A DNA stretch of 21,239 nt from Zoogloea sp035335645 (GTDB lineage Bacteria > Pseudomonadota > Gammaproteobacteria > Burkholderiales > Rhodocyclaceae): positions 1-21,239 of the forward strand of contig DAOQMM010000061.1 in assembly GCA_035335645.1 (NCBI GenBank), given 5' to 3'. The notes beneath the pieces are model-generated. The model saw only the letters and a program-made list of their open reading frames with translations. It was not told where the DNA came from and did no database searches. Positions 1 to 8,080 of the stretch are shown here, in pieces; the first letter of the stretch is position 1; each line of letters begins with the position of its first letter. The position numbers and the translations under genes were made by a program.

Positions 1-390
1 ACCTACCAGTGCCGCAAGCCGGAGGATCTGGCCTATACCCTGGCGCACCTGCCCGAGCTGGTGGTGAAGGAAGTCCATGGCGCCGGGGGCTACGGCATGC
101 TGGTCGGCCCGGCCGCCAGCACGGCGGAGATCGAACGCTTCCGCGGCCTGTTGACGGCGCATCCGGCGCGTTACATTGCGCAGCCCACACTGGCCCTGTC
201 CAACTGCCCGACCTTCGTCGAAAGCGGTGTGGCCCCGCGCCATCTGGACCTGCGCCCCTTCGTGCTCTCCGGCAAGGATGTGGACATGGTGCCGGGCGGC
301 CTGACCCGCGTGGCGCTGACCGAAGGTTCCCTCGTCGTGAATTCATCCCAGGGTGGCGGTACCAAGGACACCTGGGTGCTGGAGGAATAA
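1..390 (+). CDS. Circularly permuted ATP-grasp type 2 protein, C-terminal part (partial)
   Basis: The reading frame is open from base 1 and ends at TAA 388-390, so only the last 129 residues are present and the start lies outside the window. Visible motifs are VVKEVHGAGGYGMLVGP, YIAQPTLALS, LDLRPFVLSGKD, PGGLTRVAL and LVVNSSQGGGTKDTWVL. These are characteristic of the C-terminal half of the circularly permuted ATP-grasp family (COG2308; DUF404/DUF407). In that family this half carries glycine-rich and acidic nucleotide-binding segments. Members are thought to be peptide-bond-forming or ligase-like enzymes, but their substrate is not established. The gene ends 4 bases before the alpha-E gene, whose ribosome site GGAGG (381-385) lies inside its last codons. 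ATP-grasp, alpha-E and Anbu genes commonly travel together, which supports the call. The family call is secure; the biochemical role is not. Confidence 0.9.
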   Translation, partial: TYQCRKPEDLAYTLAHLPELVVKEVHGAGGYGMLVGPAASTAEIERFRGLLTAHPARYIAQPTLALSNCPTFVESGVAPRHLDLRPFVLSGKDVDMVPGGLTRVALTEGSLVVNSSQGGGTKDTWVLEE

Positions 391-394
391 GAAC

Positions 395-1354
395 ATGCTC
401 TCAAGAACCGCCGATCACCTCTTCTGGATGGCCCGCTACATTGAGCGGGCAGAGAACCTGGCCCGCCTGCTCGACGTGACCTGGCAGAATTCCCTGGTGC
501 CCCAGGCGCCGGCCGCCGCGTCCGAGAACTGGCGCGCGGTGATCGCCCTGAACAGTCTGGAGACGGCCTACTCCGCCAAACATGGCAACGAGACCACCGC
601 CGACAAGGTGCTGCACTTCATGGTGAGCGACCCGGCCAATCCGGCGTCCATCTTCTGCTGCCTGCGGGCGGCCCGTGAGAATGCCCACGCGGTGCGCGGC
701 ACCATCACGTCCGAGATGTGGGAGACCCTCAACGCCACCTGGATCGAACTGCGTGGCCAGTCCCACGAGCAGCGCATGGCCAACGGTCCGGGCGAGTTCT
801 TCGACTGGGTCAAGATGCGGGCCTCCCTCAACCGCGGCACCACGTCCGGCACCATGCTGCAGGATGAGGCCTACAACTTCATCCGCCTCGGCACCCTGCT
901 GGAGCGGGCCGACAACACGGCGCGCATCCTTGACGTGAAGTTCCACGTACTGCTGCCCGTCAACCACGACAGCGAGGACGCCATCACCGACTTCTACCAG
1001 TGGGGTGCCCTGCTGCGTTCGGTGTCCGGCTTCGAGGTCTATCGCAAGGTCTATCGCGACGTGATCACGCCGGAACGGGTGGCCGAGCTGCTGGTCCTGC
1101 ACCCGGACATGCCCCGTTCGCTGCACTTCTGCCTGCGCGGCGTGGTCAAGAACCTGGATCTCCTCGCCAACAGCCATTCCGGCGAGACCCAGCGGCGTGC
1201 GGGCATGCTCTACGCGCGGCTGCGGTACGGGTGTGTGGAGGACTTCCTGGCAGGCGGCCTGCACGAGTTCCTGTCCGACTTCATGGATCGCATCTACGAA
1301 ATCGGCGCAGGGATCAACCGCGACTTCCTGGCGCCCGTCGAGGGTCTGCAATGA
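395..1354 (+). CDS. Alpha-E domain protein (DUF403)
   Basis: This 319-residue protein begins MLSRTADHLFWMARYIERAE, the hallmark opening of the alpha-E family (COG2307, DUF403). Further family features are the RASLNRGTTSGTM segment and the LGTLLERADNTARILDVKF segment. Length matches the usual 310-320 residues. The start at 395 was chosen because GGAGG sits 9 bases upstream and because the family begins at this methionine; the in-frame ATG at 353 lies inside the ATP-grasp gene. The protein is predicted all-helical and cytoplasmic, with no signal peptide. It almost always lies beside the ATP-grasp protein and often beside a transglutaminase-like protein and Anbu, suggesting a shared peptide-synthesis or modification pathway. 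That role is inference. Its stop overlaps the Anbu start as ATGA, so the two are probably translationally coupled. Confidence 0.9.
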   Translation: MLSRTADHLFWMARYIERAENLARLLDVTWQNSLVPQAPAAASENWRAVIALNSLETAYSAKHGNETTADKVLHFMVSDPANPASIFCCLRAARENAHAVRGTITSEMWETLNATWIELRGQSHEQRMANGPGEFFDWVKMRASLNRGTTSGTMLQDEAYNFIRLGTLLERADNTARILDVKFHVLLPVNHDSEDAITDFYQWGALLRSVSGFEVYRKVYRDVITPERVAELLVLHPDMPRSLHFCLRGVVKNLDLLANSHSGETQRRAGMLYARLRYGCVEDFLAGGLHEFLSDFMDRIYEIGAGINRDFLAPVEGLQ

Positions 1355-2088
1355 CCTACTGCGTGGCCATGCGTCTGGACGCAGGGCTGGTCTTCCTGTC
1401 GGATTCGCGGACCAATGCGGGGGTGGACCAGATCAACACCTTCCGCAAGATGCAGGTCTTCGAAAAGCCCGGGGAGCGGATGCTGGTCCTGCTGTCCGCG
1501 GGCAACCTGTCCATCAGCCAGTCGGTGGTCAACCTGCTGCGGGAGCGGCTGGAGCAGTCGCGGGGGCCGAACCTCCACACGGTCAAGAACATGTTCGAGG
1601 CCGCCCGCCACGTGGGCGACTGCCTGCGCGAGATCCACGCCCGCGACGCGCAGGCGCTGCGGGACTTCGGCATCGACTTCAACGCCTCGCTGATTCTCGG
1701 CGGCCAGATCGCCGGCGAGGAGCCGCGCCTGTTCCAGATCTACGCGGTGGGGAATTTCATCGAGGCGACCCGCGAGACGCCTTACTTCCAGATCGGCGAG
1801 TCGAAATACGGCAAGCCGATCCTGGACCGGGTCATCACCAGCGAAACGCCCATCGACCAGGCGGCCAAGTGCGCGCTGATCTCGATGGATTCCACCATCA
1901 AGTCCAACCTGACGGTGGGGCTCCCGCTCGACATGCTGATCTATGAACGGGATGCGCTGAAGGTTGGCAAGCAGGTGACGATCACTGCGCAGAACGCGTA
2001 TTTCAACGACCTGCGGAACCGTTGGGGCGAGTGCCTGCGCAACGCCTTCGAGGAGCTCCCCGCGCCGGACTGGGACGCGTCCTTCTAG
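1351..2088 (+). CDS. Proteasome-type peptidase Anbu (ancestral beta subunit)
   Basis: The 245-residue product starts MTYCVAMRLDAGLVFLSDSR. Removing Met1 exposes an N-terminal threonine, the nucleophile of the Ntn-hydrolase fold. Counting from that Thr1, Asp17 (SDSR) and Lys32 (FRKM) sit where proteasome beta subunits carry their catalytic Asp and Lys. The DSRTNAGVDQINTFRKM block is typical of Anbu (COG3484), a self-assembling proteasome homologue with poorly defined peptidase activity. There is no long propeptide, as usual for Anbu. The ATG overlaps the alpha-E stop by four bases. The order ATP-grasp, alpha-E, Anbu is the known Anbu context, although the transglutaminase-like gene often found there is not between these genes. 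The stop codon overlaps that of the convergent DUF924 gene. Confidence 0.92.
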   Translation: MTYCVAMRLDAGLVFLSDSRTNAGVDQINTFRKMQVFEKPGERMLVLLSAGNLSISQSVVNLLRERLEQSRGPNLHTVKNMFEAARHVGDCLREIHARDAQALRDFGIDFNASLILGGQIAGEEPRLFQIYAVGNFIEATRETPYFQIGESKYGKPILDRVITSETPIDQAAKCALISMDSTIKSNLTVGLPLDMLIYERDALKVGKQVTITAQNAYFNDLRNRWGECLRNAFEELPAPDWDASF

Positions 2089-2684
2089 AACGACGAGCCG
2101 GGTTCCTGCAGAAAGGCGTCTTCGGCCGCGGTCGAGGCCCGCCCCAGCACCGCATTGCGATGCGGAAAGCGGCCCCAGCGGGCCACAATGTCCCGATGGC
2201 GGCGGGCATAGTCGGCGTACCCGTCGAAGATCGGCTGGAGCGGCACGGCCACCTCGGCCGCGAGCGCTTCGAACAGGGTGACCGACAGGGCCTGGTCGTC
2301 CGCGTCTTCAGAGTGTTCCAGAGGCAGGTAGAAGAACACCCGCTCGATGGGGCGCAGGGCCCGGTCTTGGCCGTGGGCGAGTCCTTCGCGGCACAGGCGG
2401 CGGGCCGTCGCATCGAACGCGAATGCCTGCGCCGTGCCGCGGAAGATGTTGCGCGGGAACTGGTCGGTGACGAGGATCAGCGCCAGACGGCCGGCCGGTG
2501 TGGCCGCCCACCCGTCCAGGCGCCCCGCCAGGGCATCGTCCGGCAGGTGACCGTAGCGACGGGCCATCTCCGCATCGACGGCGCCGTCCTTGCCCCACCA
2601 CAGGCCGGCCTGGCGGGCGGCGGTGACGGCATCGTCCGGATCGGTTCCGAACCAGAAGTGGACAAGGGATTGCGGGTTTTCCAT
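2085..2684 (-). CDS. DUF924 family protein
   Basis: The 199-residue product carries the DUF924 signatures in order: VHFWFG near the start, LILVTDQFPRNIFRGTAQAF around residues 70-90, ERVFFYLPLEHSED around 113-127 and GRFPHRNAVLGRAS near the C-terminus. The family is a small alpha-helical cytoplasmic protein of unknown biochemical function, and its usual length is about 180-210 residues. The ATG at 2684 has GGAG 6 bases upstream. It is the last gene after the GGDEF-EAL gene on the same strand, with a 66-base gap, so it may be cotranscribed. Its stop shares the bases CTAG with the stop of the convergent Anbu gene, leaving no room for a terminator between them. There is no sign that it belongs functionally to cyclic-di-GMP signalling. 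Confidence 0.88.
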   Translation of the reverse strand: MENPQSLVHFWFGTDPDDAVTAARQAGLWWGKDGAVDAEMARRYGHLPDDALAGRLDGWAATPAGRLALILVTDQFPRNIFRGTAQAFAFDATARRLCREGLAHGQDRALRPIERVFFYLPLEHSEDADDQALSVTLFEALAAEVAVPLQPIFDGYADYARRHRDIVARWGRFPHRNAVLGRASTAAEDAFLQEPGSSF

Positions 2685-2750
2685 GGCGCGCTCCTGGGGG
2701 CGGAGGGGCCATGATGCCGCGGATTTGCGCCCGCGTCATGGGGGCGACGT

Positions 2751-5027
2751 TCAGGTGACCGGATCGACGGCCCCGGCCGCCGTGCGCTGGCGCAGCCAGA
2801 TGGCAAATTCCCGCGGAGGGAGGGGCGCGCTGAGCAGATAGCCCTGCATCTCGTCGCACCCCTGCTGCTGCAGGAAGTCGGCCTGGGCCTGGGTCTCCAC
2901 GCCTTCTGCGACGACGCGGATCTTCAGGTTGGCCGACAGGCCGATGATGGCGGTGGCGATGGCACTGTCCTCGGGATCCTCCGGCGTGTCCTTGACGAAG
3001 GAGCGGTCGATCTTGAGGGCGTGAACGTTGAAGCGCTTGAGATAGGCGAGGGACGAGTGGCCGGTGCCGAAGTCGTCGATGGCCAGCTGGATGCCCATGG
3101 TACCCAGGCGCGAGAGGATGTCGCGGCTCTGCTCGCTGTCCTCCATCAGCATGCTCTCGGTCAGCTCCACCTCCAGGTCGGCCGGCGCGAGGCCGTGTTC
3201 GGCAAGCAGGCCGGCGATCTGTTCGGGCAGGTTGGGCTGACGGAACTGGCGGGCCGACACATTCACGGCGAGGCGCAGAGGCGGCAGCCCGGCAGTCTTC
3301 CAGGCTGCGATCTGGGCACAGGCGGTGCGCAGCACCCAGGTGCCGACCTGGTTGATCAGCCCGATGTCCTCGAGAATCGGAATGAAGCGGTCCGGCCCGA
3401 TGCGCTGTCCCGAGGACGGTGTCCATCGCAGCAAGGCCTCCACGCCGGTGACGCGGCCACTGCGCAGGCAGGCCTTGGGCTGGTAATGGAGGTGGAACTC
3501 GCGCCGCTCCAGGGCGTGCCGCAGGCTGGCCTCCAGGGCATGGCGCTCGGCCATCTCGGTATTGAGTTCGTCGTTGTAGAAGAAATAGGTGTTGCGCCCC
3601 AGTTCCTTGGCCCGGTACATGGCCATGTCAGCCTGCTTGACGAGCCCGTCGAGATCTTCGGCTTCGTGGGGATAGAGGGTGACGCCGATGCTGGTGGAGA
3701 TGTACAGGCGCTCGCCATGGATCTCGAAGGGCTGGGCGATGGCGGCCAGGATGCGGGTGGCGACCTGGGCGGCGGCGGCGGGGCTGGTGATGTCCTCCAC
3801 CAGCACCGTGAATTCGTCGCCCCCCAGGCGTGACACGGTGATGCTTTCGGTGGATTCGTCCAGCGTGGCGCGGCTGACGGTGTCGGTGCTGCGCAGGTTG
3901 GCGATGAGGGCGTTGGCCACGTGCCTGAGGAGCTGATCGCCTGCCTCGTGGCCGAGGGTGTCGTTGATGTTCTTGAAGCGGTCCAGGTCGAGGAACATCA
4001 GGGCCAGCTGACGGCCATTGCGCCGGGTACGGCCCATGGCCCGTTCCAGGCGCTCGCGGAACAGGCTGCGATTGGGCAGGCCGGTCAGGCTGTCGTAGTT
4101 GGCCAGGTAGGACAGGCGCCGCTCGGCCTGCTTGCGTTCGGTGATGTCGCGCAGGATGGCGATGAAGTGGGGGCGGTCCGCCAGACGGGCCTCATTGACG
4201 CTCATCTCCACCGGGAAGGCTTCGCCCGAGGCGCGGAACGCCGTGGTCTCCCCTTGCCCCGTGGTGAAGGCGGTACCCTGCTCCTCGCCGCTGAACGGGC
4301 GCAGCAGATCGGTGATGAACATGCCCGGCAGGTGCTCGAGGGGCCGGCCGAACATGCGCGCCACGGCCGGGTTGCAGGAGGTGATGCGCCTGTCCGGCGT
4401 GAACAGGGCGATCCCTTCCACCGCGTTCTGAAAGACGACGCGCAGCTGTTCCTCGGCCTCTTCGCGCGCCTTGCTCTCTTCCCGCTGCAGGGCGGCGACG
4501 GCGCGACGCAGGGCCCGCAGGGGCAAAACGCGCAGGGAGCCGTAGATGGTGAAGCCCAGGGCCACGCCCAGCAGGGCGACAAGACCGGTGCGGACCAGCG
4601 TGGGGCGGAGGGAGCGGGTGATGATCACCTCGCCGACCGCTCCGTCGGGGCCCCGCAGCGCCGCCGCCCGCTCGACGACCAGTCTGCCGAGGGGCGCGCC
4701 GGTGGTGGCGATCGGCTGCTGGGCTGCATCCACGATGCGGCGCTGCTCCGGGACATCGCTGGGGGCGAGGTCGGTGTCCAGCAGGCCGCCGACTTCCTGG
4801 TGCCATGCGTCGGGGCTGGCCGCGATCAGCTGGGTGACGAAGGCGGCGTGCAGCCGAGCGGCCATGGCCGCATCGCGCAGTTCGGCCTCGCGGGCAAGCA
4901 GGAAGTATCCGGTCGGCGCGGCAATGGCGACCAACAGCGCGGTGACGGTGGCGATCCAGGTGATGACCGGGACGAGCCGGGCTTCGTTCTGCCAGACCCG
5001 GGTCCTGGCGGGGCCTGCGGTATTCAT
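2751..5027 (-). CDS. Membrane-bound PAS-GGDEF-EAL cyclic-di-GMP enzyme
   Basis: This 758-residue protein has transmembrane segments near residues 18-44 and 144-166 that flank a periplasmic region of about 100 residues. A coiled-coil-like stretch (about 175-195), a PAS domain (about 192-297), a GGDEF domain and an EAL domain follow. The cyclase motif GGDEF (402-406) is intact. The phosphodiesterase part keeps EAL (530-532), NVSARQF, ELTES, DDFGTG (651-656), KIDRSFV and AEGVET, so both activities look possible. An RxxD pair (RSTD, 379-382), which could be the inhibitory site, lies 19 residues before GGDEF instead of the usual five or so because of an inserted loop. The gene starts 6 bases after the stop of the PstS-like gene with no clear ribosome site of its own, suggesting coupled translation. 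It probably senses a periplasmic signal and sets cyclic-di-GMP levels; the signal is unknown. Confidence 0.95.
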   Translation of the reverse strand: MNTAGPARTRVWQNEARLVPVITWIATVTALLVAIAAPTGYFLLAREAELRDAAMAARLHAAFVTQLIAASPDAWHQEVGGLLDTDLAPSDVPEQRRIVDAAQQPIATTGAPLGRLVVERAAALRGPDGAVGEVIITRSLRPTLVRTGLVALLGVALGFTIYGSLRVLPLRALRRAVAALQREESKAREEAEEQLRVVFQNAVEGIALFTPDRRITSCNPAVARMFGRPLEHLPGMFITDLLRPFSGEEQGTAFTTGQGETTAFRASGEAFPVEMSVNEARLADRPHFIAILRDITERKQAERRLSYLANYDSLTGLPNRSLFRERLERAMGRTRRNGRQLALMFLDLDRFKNINDTLGHEAGDQLLRHVANALIANLRSTDTVSRATLDESTESITVSRLGGDEFTVLVEDITSPAAAAQVATRILAAIAQPFEIHGERLYISTSIGVTLYPHEAEDLDGLVKQADMAMYRAKELGRNTYFFYNDELNTEMAERHALEASLRHALERREFHLHYQPKACLRSGRVTGVEALLRWTPSSGQRIGPDRFIPILEDIGLINQVGTWVLRTACAQIAAWKTAGLPPLRLAVNVSARQFRQPNLPEQIAGLLAEHGLAPADLEVELTESMLMEDSEQSRDILSRLGTMGIQLAIDDFGTGHSSLAYLKRFNVHALKIDRSFVKDTPEDPEDSAIATAIIGLSANLKIRVVAEGVETQAQADFLQQQGCDEMQGYLLSAPLPPREFAIWLRQRTAAGAVDPVT

Positions 5028-5033
5028 CGGGTG

Positions 5034-5486
5034 TTACCGTTCGATCACCTTGACGGTCTTGTCCACCTGGGAGGCGCGGATGTAGCCAATGGCGTTGCGG
5101 TTGCTGGCGACGATGTGCTTCATCTCGCTGTCTTCCTGGGTGACGCGGGGCGGCATGGCTTTGCCGGTGAAGATGTTCTGAGACCAGATCGCGCGCATCG
5201 CGGCCGGGCTCTTGCCGATCACCGCGGTGTAGAAGGTCTTGCGCAGTTCACTGTCCTGGCCGTAATCGAGCAGGAAGATCGGCGATCCGTCCGGCCAGCC
5301 CTTGACCGCGCCGGTATACACCTTGACGACGTAGGCGCGGTCGATGACGTTCGGATTCTCCGGGTTGATGATGACAACCATCTCGTCGGCGCTCCGGACG
5401 CTGAAGGGGGCGCCGAGCAGGACCAGAAGGGTGGCGGCGCGGCAAAGGGACTGCCGGACGCGCGAGGAGGAGAACGGGAGGGACAT
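5034..5486 (-). CDS. Short PstS-like periplasmic phosphate/oxyanion-binding protein
   Basis: The product has 150 residues. An N-terminal signal peptide (hydrophobic core ATLLVLLGAPFSV, likely cleaved after SVRSA) precedes a single domain starting MVVIINPENPNVID. Segments such as VVKVYTGAVKGWPDGSPIFL, FYTAVIG and NAIGYIRASQVD resemble one lobe of PstS-type substrate-binding proteins (PBP-like family). It is about half the size of a normal PstS, and no permease or ATPase genes lie beside it, so it is unlikely to serve an ordinary ABC importer. The ATG at 5486 overlaps the stop of the porin-like gene as TGATG. The membrane GGDEF-EAL gene begins six bases after this stop. The arrangement suggests it feeds ligand information to the membrane protein, but the ligand cannot be read from the sequence. 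Confidence 0.8.
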   Translation of the reverse strand: MSLPFSSSRVRQSLCRAATLLVLLGAPFSVRSADEMVVIINPENPNVIDRAYVVKVYTGAVKGWPDGSPIFLLDYGQDSELRKTFYTAVIGKSPAAMRAIWSQNIFTGKAMPPRVTQEDSEMKHIVASNRNAIGYIRASQVDKTVKVIER

Positions 5487-6628
5487 CAGAACACCCTGTC
5501 GTAGCTGATGGTGAGGAGTCGGGCGTCGCCGTGGAGGCTGCCGAAACCCGGTTCGGTCTTGTCGGTCCAGACGTCTGCCTGGACCTTGAGGGCGCTCTCT
5601 TCGGTCAGGTCGTACCGCAGCACCGCCGACCAGGTGCCATGCCGCTCTGGCACGCCCGCCGTGTCGAGCTGCTGGCGGTAGTCCGATCGGGACAGCAGCG
5701 GTTGCCACGGGCCATGACGGTAGCCGACGGCGATGAGGTTGGCGTAATCCTTGCCGTAATCCTGCGTGCGGTTGATGTACAGGAATTCGCCCCGGGCAAA
5801 CCAGTTGCCGCTGTCGACGCCCATGGACAGGCCCTGGATGACCTGTCGCTTGCGGTCTGAAAAGGCCGTCTCGCCCAGGGACACCACCTTGTTCTGGGTG
5901 TAGGACTGGATGCGCACCGCCCGCAGCGTCAGCCAGTCGCGGCTGAGGGTGACTTCGGTGCCGAGGATGTCGGACCAGCGCACGTCGGTGCGCGAGAACT
6001 TGCCGTTGTAGATCTGCCAGTAGCCGCTGTCGTGGCGCGTCTCGTTGCCGCCGAACACCTGAACCGCGCTGCCCCAGGCGCCCCACTGCTCGCGCCAGAC
6101 CAGGCTGGCGCCGTCATAGTTGACGATCTCCCAGCCGTACAGCTGCGGTGGGAGATGCACCCAGGGCAGCGCGAAGCCCACATCCTGGGCTTCGGAATAG
6201 CTGAACAGGGGCAGGCGCTTTCGGCCGATCTGGGCGGTGAGGTTGCCACTCAGCTCCGCCGTGGCATAGAGCCATTCCAGGTCGGCAGCGCCATTGGCCG
6301 CACCGCGGGCGACGGCCTGGCCGGTCAGGGCAAAGCGCCCCTGGGCGGCACTGACCGTGCCCTGCAGGCCCAGTCGCGAATCCGGTCCCGCCCGCCACTG
6401 CCCGGATTCGTAGACGCCGCGCTGGGCGTAGTCGGAGATGAAGCAGGGGCAGCGGAAGCCCTGATCGACCGAGGCGTCGTGGGTGCCACTGAGGACGCGG
6501 CCGGCCGCGAGGGTCATGAAGCCGGTGCCGGTGAAGTCGAGGCCGCCGGCTTCGAGGGCCAGGGCCGGGAGGGGGAGGCTCAGGACGCCTAAAGCCGTGG
6601 CGCGCGCAAGTTGCCGGAGGTGCAGCAC
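5486..6628 (-). CDS. Porin-like outer-membrane beta-barrel protein
   Basis: The start is assigned to GTG at 6628: GGAG lies 7 bases upstream and a signal peptide follows immediately (LRQLARATALGVLSLPLPAL, cleavage near ALA). This gives 380 residues. The open frame runs further upstream to 6844, but that extension has no signal-peptide character. The mature part alternates polar and hydrophobic residues with many aromatics (for example LFSYSEAQDVGFALPWVHLP and GSAVQVFGGNETRHDSGYW) and ends in ...SYDRVF. A terminal phenylalanine and amphipathic strands are typical of outer-membrane barrels. Two cysteines (CPC, about residue 60) are unusual for a porin and could form a disulfide. It is the first gene of the operon with the PstS-like and GGDEF-EAL genes. 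Substrate is unknown; an outer-membrane channel is inferred. Confidence 0.72.
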   Translation of the reverse strand: MLHLRQLARATALGVLSLPLPALALEAGGLDFTGTGFMTLAAGRVLSGTHDASVDQGFRCPCFISDYAQRGVYESGQWRAGPDSRLGLQGTVSAAQGRFALTGQAVARGAANGAADLEWLYATAELSGNLTAQIGRKRLPLFSYSEAQDVGFALPWVHLPPQLYGWEIVNYDGASLVWREQWGAWGSAVQVFGGNETRHDSGYWQIYNGKFSRTDVRWSDILGTEVTLSRDWLTLRAVRIQSYTQNKVVSLGETAFSDRKRQVIQGLSMGVDSGNWFARGEFLYINRTQDYGKDYANLIAVGYRHGPWQPLLSRSDYRQQLDTAGVPERHGTWSAVLRYDLTEESALKVQADVWTDKTEPGFGSLHGDARLLTISYDRVF

Positions 6629-6848
6629 GGGGAAACTCCAGATTTTTGTTGTTGTGGAATGCCCGGGCTGGACAGGGGGGACGCTGCCTGACCCTGGGGC
6701 TCGGTAACCTGGATTTCTTACGGCTCGGCGCAGAGATTCTTGACCGATGAAGTGTGAATTTGTGCGTTGCAGCGACGTATCCTGGACGGGGCCGCGCGCC
6801 CAGATGTGGCCGCAGGACTTTGCGTCCCGCGGGATGAGGTGCAAGGTC
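6629..6848. other. Intergenic leader of the porin operon
   Basis: These 220 bases separate the secreted unknown gene from the porin-like gene on the minus strand and probably hold the promoter of the porin / PstS-like / GGDEF-EAL operon. I could not identify a convincing sigma-70 pair or a sigma-54 element. A 10-base perfect palindrome, TCCCGCGGGA, lies shortly downstream of the upstream gene, but without a loop or T-run it is not a convincing terminator. Confidence 0.4.
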
Positions 6849-8006
6849 TCAGCGCTTGATCCGGGCGATCAGGAAGGGCTGAAGCTGACCGGCCATGTCG
6901 GCGGCGGCCGCGGCAAAGCGGGTCGGGTCGACGGTGGTTTTATAGCTGTTGTCGGCGATGGTGCCGGTGAGGCTCTTGGCCATGCTGCCCAAGAGTCCTC
7001 CGATGCCTGCCTTGGCGTCCCGCTCTGTGGTGGCATTCTGAACGCCGCCGCCCGCCAGGAAGTCGGCTTCGCCGGGAATCGTCTCGTCGAGCCGTACGAC
7101 CACGTCGCCGTCGTAGGGGCGGTAGCCGCCGGTGATGGCGTTGATGCGCTTCGATTCGCGGGCATAGCCGGCATCACCGTCGGGCAGCCGCACGGCCAGG
7201 CGCGTCTCCTCGTCGCGCAGGTACATCTGGGCGGTGGCGCCCGTACGGGAGGTGGCCGTTGTCGAGAAGTGGGCCGTGCTGATGGCGTCCCAGTCGGTGG
7301 AGGCGGTGGCGTTGCCGAAGCCGATGAGGTACCAGACCTTCACGACATGGGCGTTGAGCGCCTTGGCAAGCTGTACTTCCAGCCCGGCCGCGTAGCTGCT
7401 GTTTCCTGCAAATCTGGCGCGGTCGCTCCACCCGAGGGCGGGTGCCTGCAGTTCGCCCTTTTCCTGGCGAGTGTTGGCGAAGGTGCCCTGTTCGGACAGG
7501 GGCGGAACATAGGGTTTGAGCGCCGTCGGGCCGACGATCAGGCTGTGGCCTTCCTTGTTGCCAAAGTGGTAGCCCTGCGGCCAGCCCATGGTCTCGCGCA
7601 ATTTCTGATAGGCCGGCTGGGCGAGGACCTGCGCTTCCGGCACGACCTCGAATCCGGCCGCGGTGAGATCGGTGACGAGCTTTTTGTAAACCTGATTGGC
7701 CGCTTGTTCGAGTTGTCGTGGGTCAAAGCCCGCAAGTTCGTTGTCCGAAAAGGAGTCTCCGCGCTTGAGGTACATCTTGGACAGGCGCCCGGTGATGTGT
7801 TCGGCGAAGACCTTGGTCTGGAATTCCAGGATTACGTTGGTGATCGCCACCCGCCTGGTCTGGCCGATGCGCTCGGCGGTGCTGTCGGTGAATTCCACCT
7901 TGGGCGAGCCGCTCAGACGAGGGCCCTCGTCGGCCGTCGCTGCAGGGGCAGACAGGATGCCTGCCGAGAACATCAGCGCGCAAAAGGCGCCCTTGCCAGT
8001 GATCAT
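6849..8006 (-). CDS. Secreted/periplasmic protein of unknown family
   Basis: I do not recognise this 385-residue protein. The ATG at 8006 was chosen over an upstream in-frame ATG (8096) because GGAG lies 6 bases upstream and a clear signal peptide follows at once: MITGKGAFCALMFSAGIL, then APAATA with likely cleavage before DEG. There is no lipobox, so the mature protein is probably periplasmic or secreted. The body is mixed alpha/beta. Notable stretches are VAITNVILEFQTKVFAEHI near residue 50, a charged middle, and a C-terminal part with GGLLGSMAKSLTG and a basic end (ARIKR). No catalytic motif stands out. It lies 180 bases downstream of prc on the same strand, in a separate transcription unit or a read-through product. 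No function is proposed. Confidence 0.75.
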   Translation of the reverse strand: MITGKGAFCALMFSAGILSAPAATADEGPRLSGSPKVEFTDSTAERIGQTRRVAITNVILEFQTKVFAEHITGRLSKMYLKRGDSFSDNELAGFDPRQLEQAANQVYKKLVTDLTAAGFEVVPEAQVLAQPAYQKLRETMGWPQGYHFGNKEGHSLIVGPTALKPYVPPLSEQGTFANTRQEKGELQAPALGWSDRARFAGNSSYAAGLEVQLAKALNAHVVKVWYLIGFGNATASTDWDAISTAHFSTTATSRTGATAQMYLRDEETRLAVRLPDGDAGYARESKRINAITGGYRPYDGDVVVRLDETIPGEADFLAGGGVQNATTERDAKAGIGGLLGSMAKSLTGTIADNSYKTTVDPTRFAAAAADMAGQLQPFLIARIKR

Positions 8007-8080
8007 GTCGGTCTCCGGTGTCGAGTGTGCAGTGATTTCACTCTCGCGCACGGAGTCCCTGACCACAAGGGTGCCATTTG

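Noticed and set aside
3921..5504. A 527-codon plus-strand open frame opposite the GGDEF-EAL gene
   Set aside because: It is antisense to an unambiguous GGDEF-EAL protein and is a compositional artefact.
6629..6844. N-terminal extension of the porin-like protein to an upstream in-frame start
   Set aside because: The signal peptide and the GGAG site place the start at GTG 6628; the extra 72 residues lack any signal or domain character.
6830..6848. Palindrome TCCCGCGGGA and nearby sequence as a terminator after the secreted unknown gene
   Set aside because: A loopless 10-base palindrome with no T-run is expected often in GC-rich DNA.
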